A DNA stretch of 64,000 bases, taken from NCBI RefSeq assembly GCF_001750105.1, contig NZ_CP014143.1:3503501-3567500 (forward strand), in the 5' to 3' direction. Shown here one piece after another: positions 34,912 to 43,900 of the stretch. The stretch's first letter is position 1, and every line of letters starts with the position of its first letter. The notes beneath the pieces were generated by a model. It ran no database searches and had not been told where the DNA came from. It worked only from the letters and a program-made list of their open reading frames with translations. Origin of the DNA: Microbulbifer aggregans. GTDB taxonomy: Bacteria > Pseudomonadota > Gammaproteobacteria > Pseudomonadales > Cellvibrionaceae. The position numbers and the translations under genes are program-made.

Positions 34912-35038
34912 CCGACCACTGCCCGCGCTGCACGATTTCGGTAGCGCAGTAGGTGGTTGCCGCATCGCTTCAAGCACTGATCCCGGAGTAGGCAGGAGCA
35001 TTTTTCTGCGCCCACGCTACCCCGGCACAAGGCCCAGG

Positions 35039-36526
35039 TTACTCGCCTGTGACCTCGGGTCGCATATGCGGGAACAACAGCACGTCGCGGATTGAGGGTG
35101 AGTTGGTCAGCAGCATCACCAGGCGGTCGATACCGATTCCCTCACCCGCTGTCGGCGGCAGGCCATACTCCAGCGCACGGATATAGTCCGCGTCGTAGTG
35201 CATGGCCTCGTCGTCACCGGCATCTTTCTCGGCCACCTGGGCCTTGAAGCGCTCGGCCTGGTCTTCGGCGTCATTCAGCTCGGAGAAGCCGTTGGCGATT
35301 TCGCGGCCGCCGACGAAGAACTCGAAGCGATCGGTGACGAACGGGTTGTCGTCATTGCGACGGGCCAGCGGAGAAACCTCGGTCGGATACTCGGTGATAA
35401 AGGTCGGCTGGTCCAGGCGGTGTTCCACGGTCTTCTCGAAGATCTCGATCTGTACCTTGCCCAGGCCCCAGCTGTCTTTCAGCGGAATACCCAGGTCTCC
35501 GGCCACTTTGCGGGCGCTGTCGATATTGTCGATATCGGAATGAGACAGACCCGGGTTGTAACGCAGGATGGAGTCAAACACGGACAACCGCGCAAACGGC
35601 TTGGCGAAATCATAAGTGCTGCCCTGATACTCCACCGTAGTTGAGCCCAGCACATCACTGCAGATTCCGCGCAGCATCTCTTCAGTCAGATCCATCAGGT
35701 CGTTGTAGTCGGCATAAGCCTGGTAGAACTCCAGCATGGTGAACTCGGGGTTGTGCCGGGTGGACAGCCCTTCGTTGCGGAAATTGCGGTTGATCTCGTA
35801 AACCCGTTCGAAACCACCGACCACCAGGCGCTTCAGGTAAAGTTCCGGCGCCACACGCAGGTACATATCGATATCCAGCGCGTTGTGATGGGTAACGAAC
35901 GGTCGCGCAGTAGCGCCACCGGGGATCACCTGCAACATCGGTGTTTCCACCTCCATGAAGTGGTGGCCATTCAGGAAGCTGCGAATGTAATTGATCACCT
36001 GCGAGCGGATGCGGAACACGTCGCGCGACTCCGGTGTGGCGATCAGGTCCACATAGCGCTGGCGATAGCGCAGCTCCTGGTCAGCAATACCGTGGAATTT
36101 CTCGGGAAGCGGACGCAGCGCCTTGGTCAGCAGCGTGTACTCCTCACAGTTCACGTACAGGTCGCCCTTGCCGGACTTGTGCAGTGTGCCCTGCACCCCC
36201 ACGATATCGCCGATATCCCAGCCGCCGAAGCGCTCCTTGAGGTTTTTCTGGGTCGCCTTGTCCGCATAGAGCTGAATGCGCCCGGAAACGTCCTGGATCA
36301 CCATAAACGGACCACGCTTCGCGAGGATCCGACCCGCCACGCAGGCGGATTTACCCAGCTCCTCCAGCTCTTCCTTGCTCTTCTCGCCAAACGCCTGCTG
36401 CAGATCGGCTGCCAGGTTCTCGCGGCGGAAACTGTTTGGAAACGCATTGCCCTTTTCGCGCATCGCGCCAAGTTTTGCACGGCGTTCGGCAATCAGCTTG
36501 TTTTCGTCTTGCTGGATCTCGGTCAT
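35039..36526 (-). CDS. lysS: Lysyl-tRNA synthetase (class II)
   Basis: Charges tRNA-Lys. The 495-residue protein has the N-terminal OB-fold anticodon domain ([22 protein letters not shown]), class II motif 1 with the following MEVETPMLQ, motif 2 ([28 protein letters not shown]) and motif 3 ([19 protein letters not shown]). ATG at 36526 has GGAAG upstream. Follows prfB by 96 nt, the conserved prfB-lysS pair. Confidence 0.97.
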   Translation of the reverse strand: MTEIQQDENKLIAERRAKLGAMREKGNAFPNSFRRENLAADLQQAFGEKSKEELEELGKSACVAGRILAKRGPFMVIQDVSGRIQLYADKATQKNLKERFGGWDIGDIVGVQGTLHKSGKGDLYVNCEEYTLLTKALRPLPEKFHGIADQELRYRQRYVDLIATPESRDVFRIRSQVINYIRSFLNGHHFMEVETPMLQVIPGGATARPFVTHHNALDIDMYLRVAPELYLKRLVVGGFERVYEINRNFRNEGLSTRHNPEFTMLEFYQAYADYNDLMDLTEEMLRGICSDVLGSTTVEYQGSTYDFAKPFARLSVFDSILRYNPGLSHSDIDNIDSARKVAGDLGIPLKDSWGLGKVQIEIFEKTVEHRLDQPTFITEYPTEVSPLARRNDDNPFVTDRFEFFVGGREIANGFSELNDAEDQAERFKAQVAEKDAGDDEAMHYDADYIRALEYGLPPTAGEGIGIDRLVMLLTNSPSIRDVLLFPHMRPEVTGE

Positions 36527-36622
36527 GGGAACTTCCAATACGGAATGGTAAATGGTGAAAGCGATTCAATCAGATTGATCGGGCGCCTTTAGCTACTATG
36601 GCTACTGGCGCCCTGCCGGGGA

Positions 36623-37718
36623 TCAGAGACCGGCCTTGAGACTGGCCTCGATAAACTGGTCCAGATCTCCGTCCAGCACCGCCTGGCAGTTGCTGGTCTG
36701 TACGCTGGTACGCAGGTCCTTGATGCGCTGGTCGTCGAGGACGTAAGAGCGAATCTGGCTGCCCCAGCCGATATCGGCCTTGCTGTCTTCCATGGCCTGT
36801 TTTTCGGCGTTGCGTTTGAGCATCTCCTGCTCGTACAACTTGGCTCGCAGCATCTTCCAGGCTTTATCCCGGTTCTGGTGCTGGGAACGCTCGCTCTGGC
36901 AGGCCACCACGATTCCCGAGGGAATGTGGGTCAGTCGCACGGCGGAGTCGGTCTTGTTCACGTGCTGACCACCGGCGCCGGAAGCACGGTAGGTGTCTTC
37001 GCGCACCTGCGATTTGTCCACCTCGATCTCGATGTTGTCATCGATCTCCGGGGAGACGAAGACAGAGGTGAAGGAGGTGTGACGACGGTTGCCGGAATCG
37101 AACGGCGACTTGCGCACCAGGCGGTGGACACCGGTCTCGGTGCGCAGCCAGCCAAACGCGTGATCACCGACGAAGTGGATAGTGGCACTCTTGATGCCCG
37201 CCACGTCGCCCGCAGAGGCCTCCTCAAGGGTGGTCTTGAAACCATGCGCCTCGCCCCAGCGCAGGTACATGCGCAGCAGCATTTCAGCCCAGTCCTGGGC
37301 TTCGGTGCCACCGGAGCCGGCCTGGATTTCCAGGTAGGCATTGTTGGGGTCGTTCTCGCCGGAGAACATGCGGCGGAATTCCAGTACCCCCAGCTGCTTT
37401 TGCAGCCCCTCGATTTCTGCGGCCACTTCGTCCACGGAGTCTTCGTCATTCTCCTCCACGGCCATATCCAGCAGCTCGCGGCAATCCGCGATCCCTGAAT
37501 CCAGGTTCTCGATGGTGGTAACGACAGCTTCCAGAGAGGCACGCTCACGGCCCAGCTCCTGGGCGCGGTCCGGATTGTCCCAGACGGAGGGCTCGGCCAG
37601 TTCCAGCTCGACTTCGGTCAGTCGCTCTTTCTTGCTGGCGTAGTCAAAGATACCCCCTAAGAACGCCTGTGCGCTCTTCGAGGTCTTTCAGCTGGTTCAG
37701 GAGAGGGTTGATTTCCAT
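36623..37718 (-). CDS. prfB: Peptide chain release factor 2, programmed +1 frameshift
   Basis: Terminates translation at UGA and UAA. The gene is read in two frames: ATG at 37718 opens 24 codons ending in CTT AGG GGG TAT CTT TGA C, where the in-frame TGA (37644-37646) is bypassed by +1 slippage at CTT, aided by the internal Shine-Dalgarno AGGGGG. The second frame continues [11 protein letters not shown] and carries the SPF tripeptide ([13 protein letters not shown]) and the GGQ motif ([15 protein letters not shown]). Total 364 residues, normal for RF2. Low RF2 favours frameshifting, so the gene autoregulates. Confidence 0.97.
37644..37662 (-). promoter_or_regulatory. prfB: prfB recoding site
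   Basis: Contains the Shine-Dalgarno-like AGGGGG, a 3-nt spacer TAT, the slippery CTT and stop codon TGA followed by C, the canonical RF2 frameshift arrangement. Confidence 0.95.
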
Positions 37719-37851
37719 GATCTCTCGGCTTCCGGGCAAATTTAAGGCGGCGCGCATTCTACCGTAGCGCGGCGGGGTACTGCCAGTGGCGGCATACGGC
37801 CGGGGTCTGCGCCCCGGCCAGGCTCGGGAAGCGAGGTGACGTCCTGCTGGC

Positions 37852-38295
37852 TCAATTCTCGCCGCTGGGGCAATCCTTGCTCTGGTATTGCGCCTGCTGG
37901 GCGGGATCGAAACCAAGCTGCAGGGCGGCATCCAGGGATCTCTTGTCGATCAGGTGTAGGTGAATGTCACCGGTCTTGCCGCCACAGACGGCGGGATACA
38001 TACGGTCTGTGCGGACGCCGCAGCGGGATTGATGGATTGTCACTCCCTCTGCTGACAGCCGGGAGCTGCTCTCTGCGAGGGTTGTGCCTCCCCCTTCACA
38101 CTGCAGGCTGCCCCGGCTCTCGAATACCCAGATCAGCTCCTCCGCCCTGGCAGGAGGCTGTTCCTCTTTTTCCTCAGGCTTTTCAGGCGTTGCGACCTGC
38201 TCTTCCCTGGCAGGTTTCTCGACCTCTTTCGGCCCACAGGCCGTCACGCCCAGCACCACAGCCAGCAGCATCAGTAAAAGAGTGTTCCTAGTCAC
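37852..38295 (-). CDS. Four-cysteine lipoprotein A (paralogous pair)
   Basis: A 147-residue predicted lipoprotein: hydrophobic signal and lipobox VTAC, a Glu/Pro/Lys-rich linker (about 25-55) and a compact C-terminal domain starting ELIWVFESRG and containing four cysteines (QCEG, SRCGVRTD, AVCGG, DCP) plus TGDIHLHLI and LDAAL. GTG at 38295 has a strong GGAGGA Shine-Dalgarno with 7-nt spacing; an ATG five codons upstream has none. About half of the C-terminal domain residues are identical to the adjacent gene at 38386-38874. I do not recognise the family. Confidence 0.75.
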   Translation of the reverse strand: MTRNTLLLMLLAVVLGVTACGPKEVEKPAREEQVATPEKPEEKEEQPPARAEELIWVFESRGSLQCEGGGTTLAESSSRLSAEGVTIHQSRCGVRTDRMYPAVCGGKTGDIHLHLIDKRSLDAALQLGFDPAQQAQYQSKDCPSGEN

Positions 38296-38385
38296 TTGCG
38301 CTTCCTCCATAAAGCCAATTCATCAAATCCCTCGGGAAGCCCGAAGCCCGTCAATGCGCCCGCCGCCCTGTGATGATTCACTGGA

Positions 38386-38874
38386 CTATTCAGGGGACTC
38401 GGGAGTGGAAGCCCCGGAGCCATCCTTCGGGCACTCCACCTTCTGGTGTTGAATCTGTTCTGCCGGGCCATACCCCTCCGACAGGGCAGCATCCAGCGCA
38501 TGGCCCCGTATCAGGTGCAGCAGGATGTCCCCTGTAGGCTCGCTGCAACCGGACGTGTAAACCACGTCAGTGCGCAAGCCGCAGTGGGACTGGTGCACGG
38601 CCACGCCCGCACCCTTCAGCTTGGTAACACTCTCCTCGAGTGACATATCGTCACCGTAGCACTGCTTGGCGCGGCGGTGCCGAAATACCCAGATCAGTGG
38701 TTCCTGGTCACCTGATGCCTGAGCAGCTGGTTCGTCCGTTGATTCGGCAACTGGCGCCTTCGCTTGTTCCGGGCTACCTGAGGCTTGCTCTGCGTCTTTC
38801 TCGACGCGCTGCTCACACCCCACCGCGCCCAGAGCGAGAATCAGTGCCAGAAAAATCAAAGATGTGCGTTTCAT
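38386..38874 (-). CDS. Four-cysteine lipoprotein B (paralogous pair)
   Basis: A 162-residue predicted lipoprotein with signal peptide and lipobox AVGC, an acidic/Ala/Gln linker and the same C-terminal domain as its downstream neighbour: PLIWVFRHRR, cysteines in QCYG, SHCGLRTD, SGCSE and ECP, then TGDILLHLI and LDAAL. The conserved even number of cysteines suggests two disulfides in the periplasm or at the outer membrane. GGAGGA precedes the ATG by 9 nt. The two genes are 90 nt apart and look like a tandem duplication. Confidence 0.75.
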   Translation of the reverse strand: MKRTSLIFLALILALGAVGCEQRVEKDAEQASGSPEQAKAPVAESTDEPAAQASGDQEPLIWVFRHRRAKQCYGDDMSLEESVTKLKGAGVAVHQSHCGLRTDVVYTSGCSEPTGDILLHLIRGHALDAALSEGYGPAEQIQHQKVECPKDGSGASTPESPE

Positions 38875-38910
38875 GTGTGAGCTTCCTCCGTGAAGCTTGT
38901 GACGGCCCGA

Positions 38911-39549
38911 TCAGCCAAAGGCCAACCAGGCTCCTACCGACAGCATCAGTGTGCCGGCAACGCGGTTAACCAGGCGGACGTTTTCACCCCGCTCCAACAG
39001 GCGACTCAGGGTGCGACCGCCAGTGGCGTAGATCAACATGCACAGGGTTTCCAATAGCAGAATGATAGCAATCAGCACCGCAAGCTGGGGCGCCAGGGGG
39101 CGGTCATCGCTGATAAACGGCGGCAACAGGGCAATAAAAAACGCCCAGCCTTTGGGATTGGCCACCGCAGTGAGGAAACCCTGCAGCGCCAGCGCGGAGC
39201 GCGCAGGCGGTGGCCCTTTTGCCCGCTCATCTGGTGCCACCATCACCATGCGCCCACGGGCGCGCCACATCTGCACACCCAGCCACGCAAGATAGGCACC
39301 ACCGGCATACTTGAACAACTGAAAGGCTTCGGGATAACGGAGCATCAAGGCGGCGATACCCAGCACCGCGGATACGGCCACCAGGGCCACACCGGCGAGC
39401 TCCCCAAGCATCATCCAGGCAGTACGACGGACCCCAACAGTCATGCCCAACGTCAGGGCCAGGGTCATACACATGCCCGGGGTGATCGAGACAAAGAAAA
39501 AGGTCGGCACGAACAGCGCCAAAACGGACAGGTCGATTACCTCCAGCAT
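38911..39549 (-). CDS. LysE/RhtB family amino-acid exporter
   Basis: A 212-residue, six-helix inner-membrane protein. The N-terminal signature FFFVSITPGMCMTLALTLGMTVGVRRT (with the conserved TPG) and the central GFLTAVANPKGWAFF place it in the LysE/RhtB translocator family, which exports amino acids or homoserine lactones; the substrate is unknown. ATG at 39549 overlaps by one base (TGATG) the stop of the upstream EamA transporter, so the two exporters are translationally coupled. Confidence 0.88.
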   Translation of the reverse strand: MLEVIDLSVLALFVPTFFFVSITPGMCMTLALTLGMTVGVRRTAWMMLGELAGVALVAVSAVLGIAALMLRYPEAFQLFKYAGGAYLAWLGVQMWRARGRMVMVAPDERAKGPPPARSALALQGFLTAVANPKGWAFFIALLPPFISDDRPLAPQLAVLIAIILLLETLCMLIYATGGRTLSRLLERGENVRLVNRVAGTLMLSVGAWLAFG

Positions 39550-40457
39550 CAGTGGTGACTCCCCGCATGGGCACCGTAGCGACTGAGCAGCATCCCCGCC
39601 AGCATCAGGCTGCAGCCGATCAGCTCCTTCAATGCGAGCACCTCATTGAGGATCAGCCAGCCCGCAACCAGTGCGAATACCGCCTCCAGGCTCATGATTA
39701 CCGTCGCATGTGAAGTCGCCGCGTGACGCAGGCCCAACAGCTGGAAAGTAAAAGCAACCGCGGTGGAGAAGATCATCATGTAGGCAATCGGCCAGGCGGC
39801 ATCCACTGCACCCTGCAAGGAGGCGTCCTCAACAATCAGCGAGGCAATTGCCGACAGGATACCGCAGCAGAGAAACTGCACCACCGCCAGGCGCAGCGCG
39901 TGGAATCCGCGCACCAGCCGGTCGGCCGTCAACACCTGGATGGCGAAAGCGAAAGCACCGGCAAACACGAGCAAGTCGCCGATAAGCTGTGCTTCTTCGG
40001 TGAAATCACTGAGCCAGTAGAGCCCCAGTAAGGCGATGGCGATACCGCCCCAAGTCCAGCGATTGGTCGGCTTGCCGAGGGAGAGACCGATTACCGAAAC
40101 CAGCAACATTTCCATTCCGGAAATAAATCCAGCCCGCCCGGCGCTGGTGTAGACCAGCCCCCCCTGCTGTAACGCGGCCCCCAGGAAGAGCCAGAACCCG
40201 AGGATGGCGCCACCGCCGAAGCAGTCCCGCCAGCGACTGCGGATCGGCACACCGGGTTGCGGGGTAGCCACTTCGCGGCGTGAAGACAGCCAGTAGACGA
40301 TCGGTATCAGGATCAATCCGCCCAGGATAAATCGCCAGGCATTGAATGCCAGCGGTGGCAGGTGGTCCATGGCAATCTTCTGGGGCACAAATGCCAGGCC
40401 CCAGAAAAACGCAGCCAGCAACAGCAGCAGCTCCGCTCTTGCCTGTTCTGTTTTCAT
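39549..40457 (-). CDS. EamA/DMT superfamily transporter
   Basis: A 302-residue protein with ten hydrophobic segments forming two EamA repeats (LLLLAAFFWGLAFVPQKIAM... and LLVFAGAFAFAIQVLTADRL...), typical of drug/metabolite transporters. ATG at 40457. Substrate unknown; pairing with a LysE-type exporter suggests metabolite efflux. Lies between the conserved genes recJ and prfB, in an accessory insertion shared with the lipoprotein pair. Confidence 0.88.
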   Translation of the reverse strand: MKTEQARAELLLLLAAFFWGLAFVPQKIAMDHLPPLAFNAWRFILGGLILIPIVYWLSSRREVATPQPGVPIRSRWRDCFGGGAILGFWLFLGAALQQGGLVYTSAGRAGFISGMEMLLVSVIGLSLGKPTNRWTWGGIAIALLGLYWLSDFTEEAQLIGDLLVFAGAFAFAIQVLTADRLVRGFHALRLAVVQFLCCGILSAIASLIVEDASLQGAVDAAWPIAYMMIFSTAVAFTFQLLGLRHAATSHATVIMSLEAVFALVAGWLILNEVLALKELIGCSLMLAGMLLSRYGAHAGSHH

Positions 40458-40609
40458 GATCAGTTCCAGATTTTTAACGTTACAACAAAAGAAGGGTCTC
40501 GCCGGGGCAGCAAATAACTGCCTCCAGTTTGCGCAGGGGGATTCGGCAAGCTTCGTGCCTGTATCCGCGAGAGAGCGAGCAACCACTCACCCTCCGCGGG
40601 GTAAGCCCC

Positions 40610-42337
40610 TCAAGCAGGCTCCAGGTAATTCACCAGCAACTGCAGCGATTCCCTGCCACGAAACTCGTTGATATCCAGCTTGTAAGCCAGGCGCACGCGC
40701 TCTGTGGGCTGAGGCCACTGGTCCGTATCCACATTGAAGGCGATGGCATCCAGGGCCTGCTGCGGACTGGACTCCGGCGCCACCACCATTTTCAGGTGCC
40801 GCTCACCGACGATGCGCTGCTGCAACAGCAGAAACTCGCCATCGAAAGTAGGCTCCGGGAAAGCCTGCCCCCAGGGCGCCAGTGCACGCAGCGCTGCTGC
40901 CGTCTGCAGGGTGAAATCCGCAGGCTGTAACGCGCCGTCCGAATCGATCACCGCCTGCAACTGCGCCTCGGTGAGACGCGCACGCACTGCCGCTTCGAAG
41001 GCCTCCGTAAACGCCGGCAGATTGTCCCGTGGCAAACTGAGGCCGGCCGCCATGGCGTGGCCGCCAAACTTGGTGATCAGGTCAGGGCGGGTGGCCGCGA
41101 CATCACTCAGGGCGTCGCGGATATGCAGGCCCGGGATCGAGCGGGCCGAGCCCTTGATCAGGCCGTTGTCCCCCTCGGCAAATGCAATGACCGGGCGGTG
41201 GAATTTTTCCTTGATGCGGCTGGCGAGAATACCCACCACCCCCTGGTGCCACTGCTCGTCATAGAGACACAGGCTCCAGGGAACCTCACCCTCCAGCTGC
41301 AGTTTCTCCAGCGCCGCCATGGCCTCCCGCTGCATACCCTGCTCGATGGCCTTGCGGTCCCGGTTCAGCGCATCCAACTCCGCGGCCAGTTCCCTCGCCT
41401 CGCTGGGGTCCCGGGTCATCAGACAGCGGATGCCGGTGCCGATATCGTCCAGGCGACCGGCGGCGTTGATACGCGGACCGAGGATAAAACCAATATCGGT
41501 GGTGGACAGTCGCCGCTGATCCCGCCCCGCCACCTCGAGCAGCGCCTCGATACCCGGTCGACAGCGGCCGGCGCGGATACGGGCAATGCCCTGATGCACC
41601 AGGATGCGGTTGTTGCGATCCAGCGGGACCAGATCCGCCACGGTGCCGAGCGCCACCAGATCCAGGTACTCCGCCATATTCGGCGGTGCGATGCCGGATT
41701 CCGCAAACCAGCCGCCCTGCTCCAGTGCGCTCTTCAAACGGCTGAGCAGATAGAAAATCACCCCCACTCCGGCCAGATTCTTGCTCGGGAACTCACAGTC
41801 CGGCTGATTGGGATTGACGATGGCATCGGCATCCGGGAGTTCGCTGCCGGGCAGGTGATGGTCGGTAACCACGACTTTCATACCGGCAGCGCGGGCCGCG
41901 GCCACACCGTCGATACTGGAGATTCCATTGTCCACGGTGATCAGCAGATCCGGTCCGTAGTCCTTCGCCACCTCGACGATTTCCGGGGTGAGGCCGTAGC
42001 CGTAATCGAAGCGATTCGGCACCAGGAAATCCACACCAGCGGCGCCCATGGCGCCCAGGGCCAACACGGCCAATGTGCTGCTGGTAGCCCCGTCAGCGTC
42101 GAAGTCACCCACAATGAGGATTTTTTCTCCGGCACGCACGGACTGTTCGAGGATACGCACAGCATCGGAGAGGCCGCGCATTGCCTCAGGAGCGTGCAGC
42201 CGGTTGAGCCGGTGATCCAGCTCCTCTTCACTGGTAACACCGCGCCCCAGCAGCACGCGCTGCAGAATTTCGGGAGTGTCAGAAGCAAAACGGCCAGTGG
42301 ACAAGTCCACTGGCCGTCGCTGAATTTTTGTGTTCAT
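40610..42337 (-). CDS. recJ: Single-stranded-DNA-specific exonuclease RecJ
   Basis: 5'-3' exonuclease acting in RecF recombination, mismatch and base-excision repair. The 575 residues have the DHH-family motifs: GDFDADGATSS (about 77-87), TVDNGISS, VTDHHLPG and the DHHA1 C-terminal part with GGHAMAAGLSL. Starts 67 nt after the thrC stop. Confidence 0.96.
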   Translation of the reverse strand: MNTKIQRRPVDLSTGRFASDTPEILQRVLLGRGVTSEEELDHRLNRLHAPEAMRGLSDAVRILEQSVRAGEKILIVGDFDADGATSSTLAVLALGAMGAAGVDFLVPNRFDYGYGLTPEIVEVAKDYGPDLLITVDNGISSIDGVAAARAAGMKVVVTDHHLPGSELPDADAIVNPNQPDCEFPSKNLAGVGVIFYLLSRLKSALEQGGWFAESGIAPPNMAEYLDLVALGTVADLVPLDRNNRILVHQGIARIRAGRCRPGIEALLEVAGRDQRRLSTTDIGFILGPRINAAGRLDDIGTGIRCLMTRDPSEARELAAELDALNRDRKAIEQGMQREAMAALEKLQLEGEVPWSLCLYDEQWHQGVVGILASRIKEKFHRPVIAFAEGDNGLIKGSARSIPGLHIRDALSDVAATRPDLITKFGGHAMAAGLSLPRDNLPAFTEAFEAAVRARLTEAQLQAVIDSDGALQPADFTLQTAAALRALAPWGQAFPEPTFDGEFLLLQQRIVGERHLKMVVAPESSPQQALDAIAFNVDTDQWPQPTERVRLAYKLDINEFRGRESLQLLVNYLEPA

Positions 42338-42379
42338 CTCGCTCAGCTTATCGGTTGTACCGAGGGGCCCGCTGGCCGC

Positions 42380-42399
42380 TCACTCAGCGAATTGAGTGA
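42380..42399 (-). other. Hairpin after thrC
   Basis: TCACTCA (42380-42386) and TGAGTGA (42393-42399) form a 7-bp stem with a 6-nt loop directly behind the thrC stop and before recJ. There is no T-run, so read-through into recJ is likely. Confidence 0.35.
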
Positions 42400-42404
42400 C
42401 CGGC

Positions 42405-43802
42405 TCAGCCTGCCCCCAGTGCCGTCGCCATAAAGTCATGAACCTTGGCCAGCTCGTTGGGCAGCACTTTCATGCGCTCCTCACGCTGGAACAGGTCCTG
42501 CATATGCGCAGGCAGGGGGATCTGTTTGGTTGGCAGCGCACGGGCTACCGCATCCGGGAATTTTGCCGGGTGCGCGGTAGATAAGCAAACCATCGGCTGC
42601 TCTTGTGAGCGGCGCACCTGTCGTGCCGCCTCCACGCCGATGGCGGTGTGGGGGTCGAGGATGTAACCGCAAGATTCGTAGACTTCCCGAATAACTGAGA
42701 CTGTGCGCTGATCGTCCACAGTCCAGGAGGAGAAGACCTCCCGTGCTCTCTTCAACGCATCCTCGCTCAGGTGCATGGGTGCAGAGCGGTCAGCAAGCAG
42801 ATCGGCTACCGCCGCGCCGTCGCGGTCGTAGAGGTCAAAGAGCAGCCGTTCGAAATTGCTCGACACCATGATATCCATGCTCGGCGACAGACTGTGCACC
42901 AGCTCTTTTGGCGTGTGGTCGTTGCCACTGATGCAGCGATGCAGGATGTCATTGGCATTGGTGGCAATCACCAGCTGATCGATCGGCAAGCCCATCTTGC
43001 GGGCCAGGTAACCGGCAAAGATATCGCCGAAGTTGCCGGTCGGCACCGAGAAATTCACCGTACGGTCCGGCGCACCCAGGCTCACTGCTGAGTAAAAATA
43101 ATAAACGATCTGGGCCATGATCCGGGCCCAGTTGATGGAGTTCACCGCTACCAGCCGGCGCCCGTCCGGCAGGAAAGACTGATCGGCAAAACTGGCTTTG
43201 ACCATATTCTGGCAATCGTCGAAGTTGCCTTCGAGGGCGATATTGAAAACATTGTCCGACAGCACCGTGGTCATCTGGCGCCGCTGCACCTCAGATACCC
43301 GGTTGTGGGGATGCAGGATAAAGATATCGATATTTTCACAGTGACGGCAGCCTTCGATGGCCGCGGAGCCCGTATCCCCCGACGTCGCCCCCATGACCAC
43401 TACCCGCTCACCGCGCTTCTTCAGCAGGTGATCAAACAGCTGGCCGAGGAACTGCAGGGCGAAGTCCTTGAATGCCAGCGTCGGCCCCTGGAAGAGCTCC
43501 AGAATCCATTCGCCGCTGCCGGTCTGCACCAGCGGTGCCACCGCGCCGTGGCGGAAATTTCGGTAAGCGCGCTCAATGATTCCGCGCAGCTCCTCGTCCA
43601 TAAGCTCGCCGCCCACGAACGGCTGGATGATGCGGAATGCCAACTCGCGGTAGTCCAGACCGGACATCGCGCGGATCTCTTCGACGGAAAAACTCGGCAG
43701 GGATTCCGGCACATAAAGGCCGCCGTCGCTGGCGAGTCCGGCGAGGACGGTATCGGAAAAAGAGAGCGACGGCGCACGGCCGCGGGTACTGATAAATTTC
43801 AC
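42405..43802 (-). CDS. thrC: Threonine synthase
   Basis: PLP enzyme that converts O-phosphohomoserine to threonine. The 465-residue protein shows MKFISTRGRAPSLSFSDTVLAGLASDGGLYVPE at the start, the PLP lysine in LAFKDFALQFLG and the phosphate loop GATSGDTGSAA; VPTGNFGDIFAG is also typical of the long ThrC class. GTG start at 43802. Lies 98 nt after hom, forming the hom-thrC pair. Confidence 0.96.
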   Translation of the reverse strand: MKFISTRGRAPSLSFSDTVLAGLASDGGLYVPESLPSFSVEEIRAMSGLDYRELAFRIIQPFVGGELMDEELRGIIERAYRNFRHGAVAPLVQTGSGEWILELFQGPTLAFKDFALQFLGQLFDHLLKKRGERVVVMGATSGDTGSAAIEGCRHCENIDIFILHPHNRVSEVQRRQMTTVLSDNVFNIALEGNFDDCQNMVKASFADQSFLPDGRRLVAVNSINWARIMAQIVYYFYSAVSLGAPDRTVNFSVPTGNFGDIFAGYLARKMGLPIDQLVIATNANDILHRCISGNDHTPKELVHSLSPSMDIMVSSNFERLLFDLYDRDGAAVADLLADRSAPMHLSEDALKRAREVFSSWTVDDQRTVSVIREVYESCGYILDPHTAIGVEAARQVRRSQEQPMVCLSTAHPAKFPDAVARALPTKQIPLPAHMQDLFQREERMKVLPNELAKVHDFMATALGAG

Positions 43803-43853
43803 GGTGGTTCTGCTAGCTGGTTGGAACAGGAAACGGGGCTTGTGAGGGGATAA

Positions 43854-43880
43854 GGGAAGCCCGCATCAGCAGGGCATCCC
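43854..43880 (-). other. Inverted repeat between hom and thrC
   Basis: GGGAAGCCC (43854-43862) and GGGCATCCC (43872-43880) pair with a single central mismatch and a 9-nt loop. No clear T-run follows. It could be an intercistronic processing or attenuation hairpin. Confidence 0.3.
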
Positions 43881-43900
43881 CATCATCGGGTCAACGTGCC

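Noticed and set aside
41057..42433. A 458-codon open frame opposite recJ
   Set aside because: Antisense shadow of the RecJ coding sequence.
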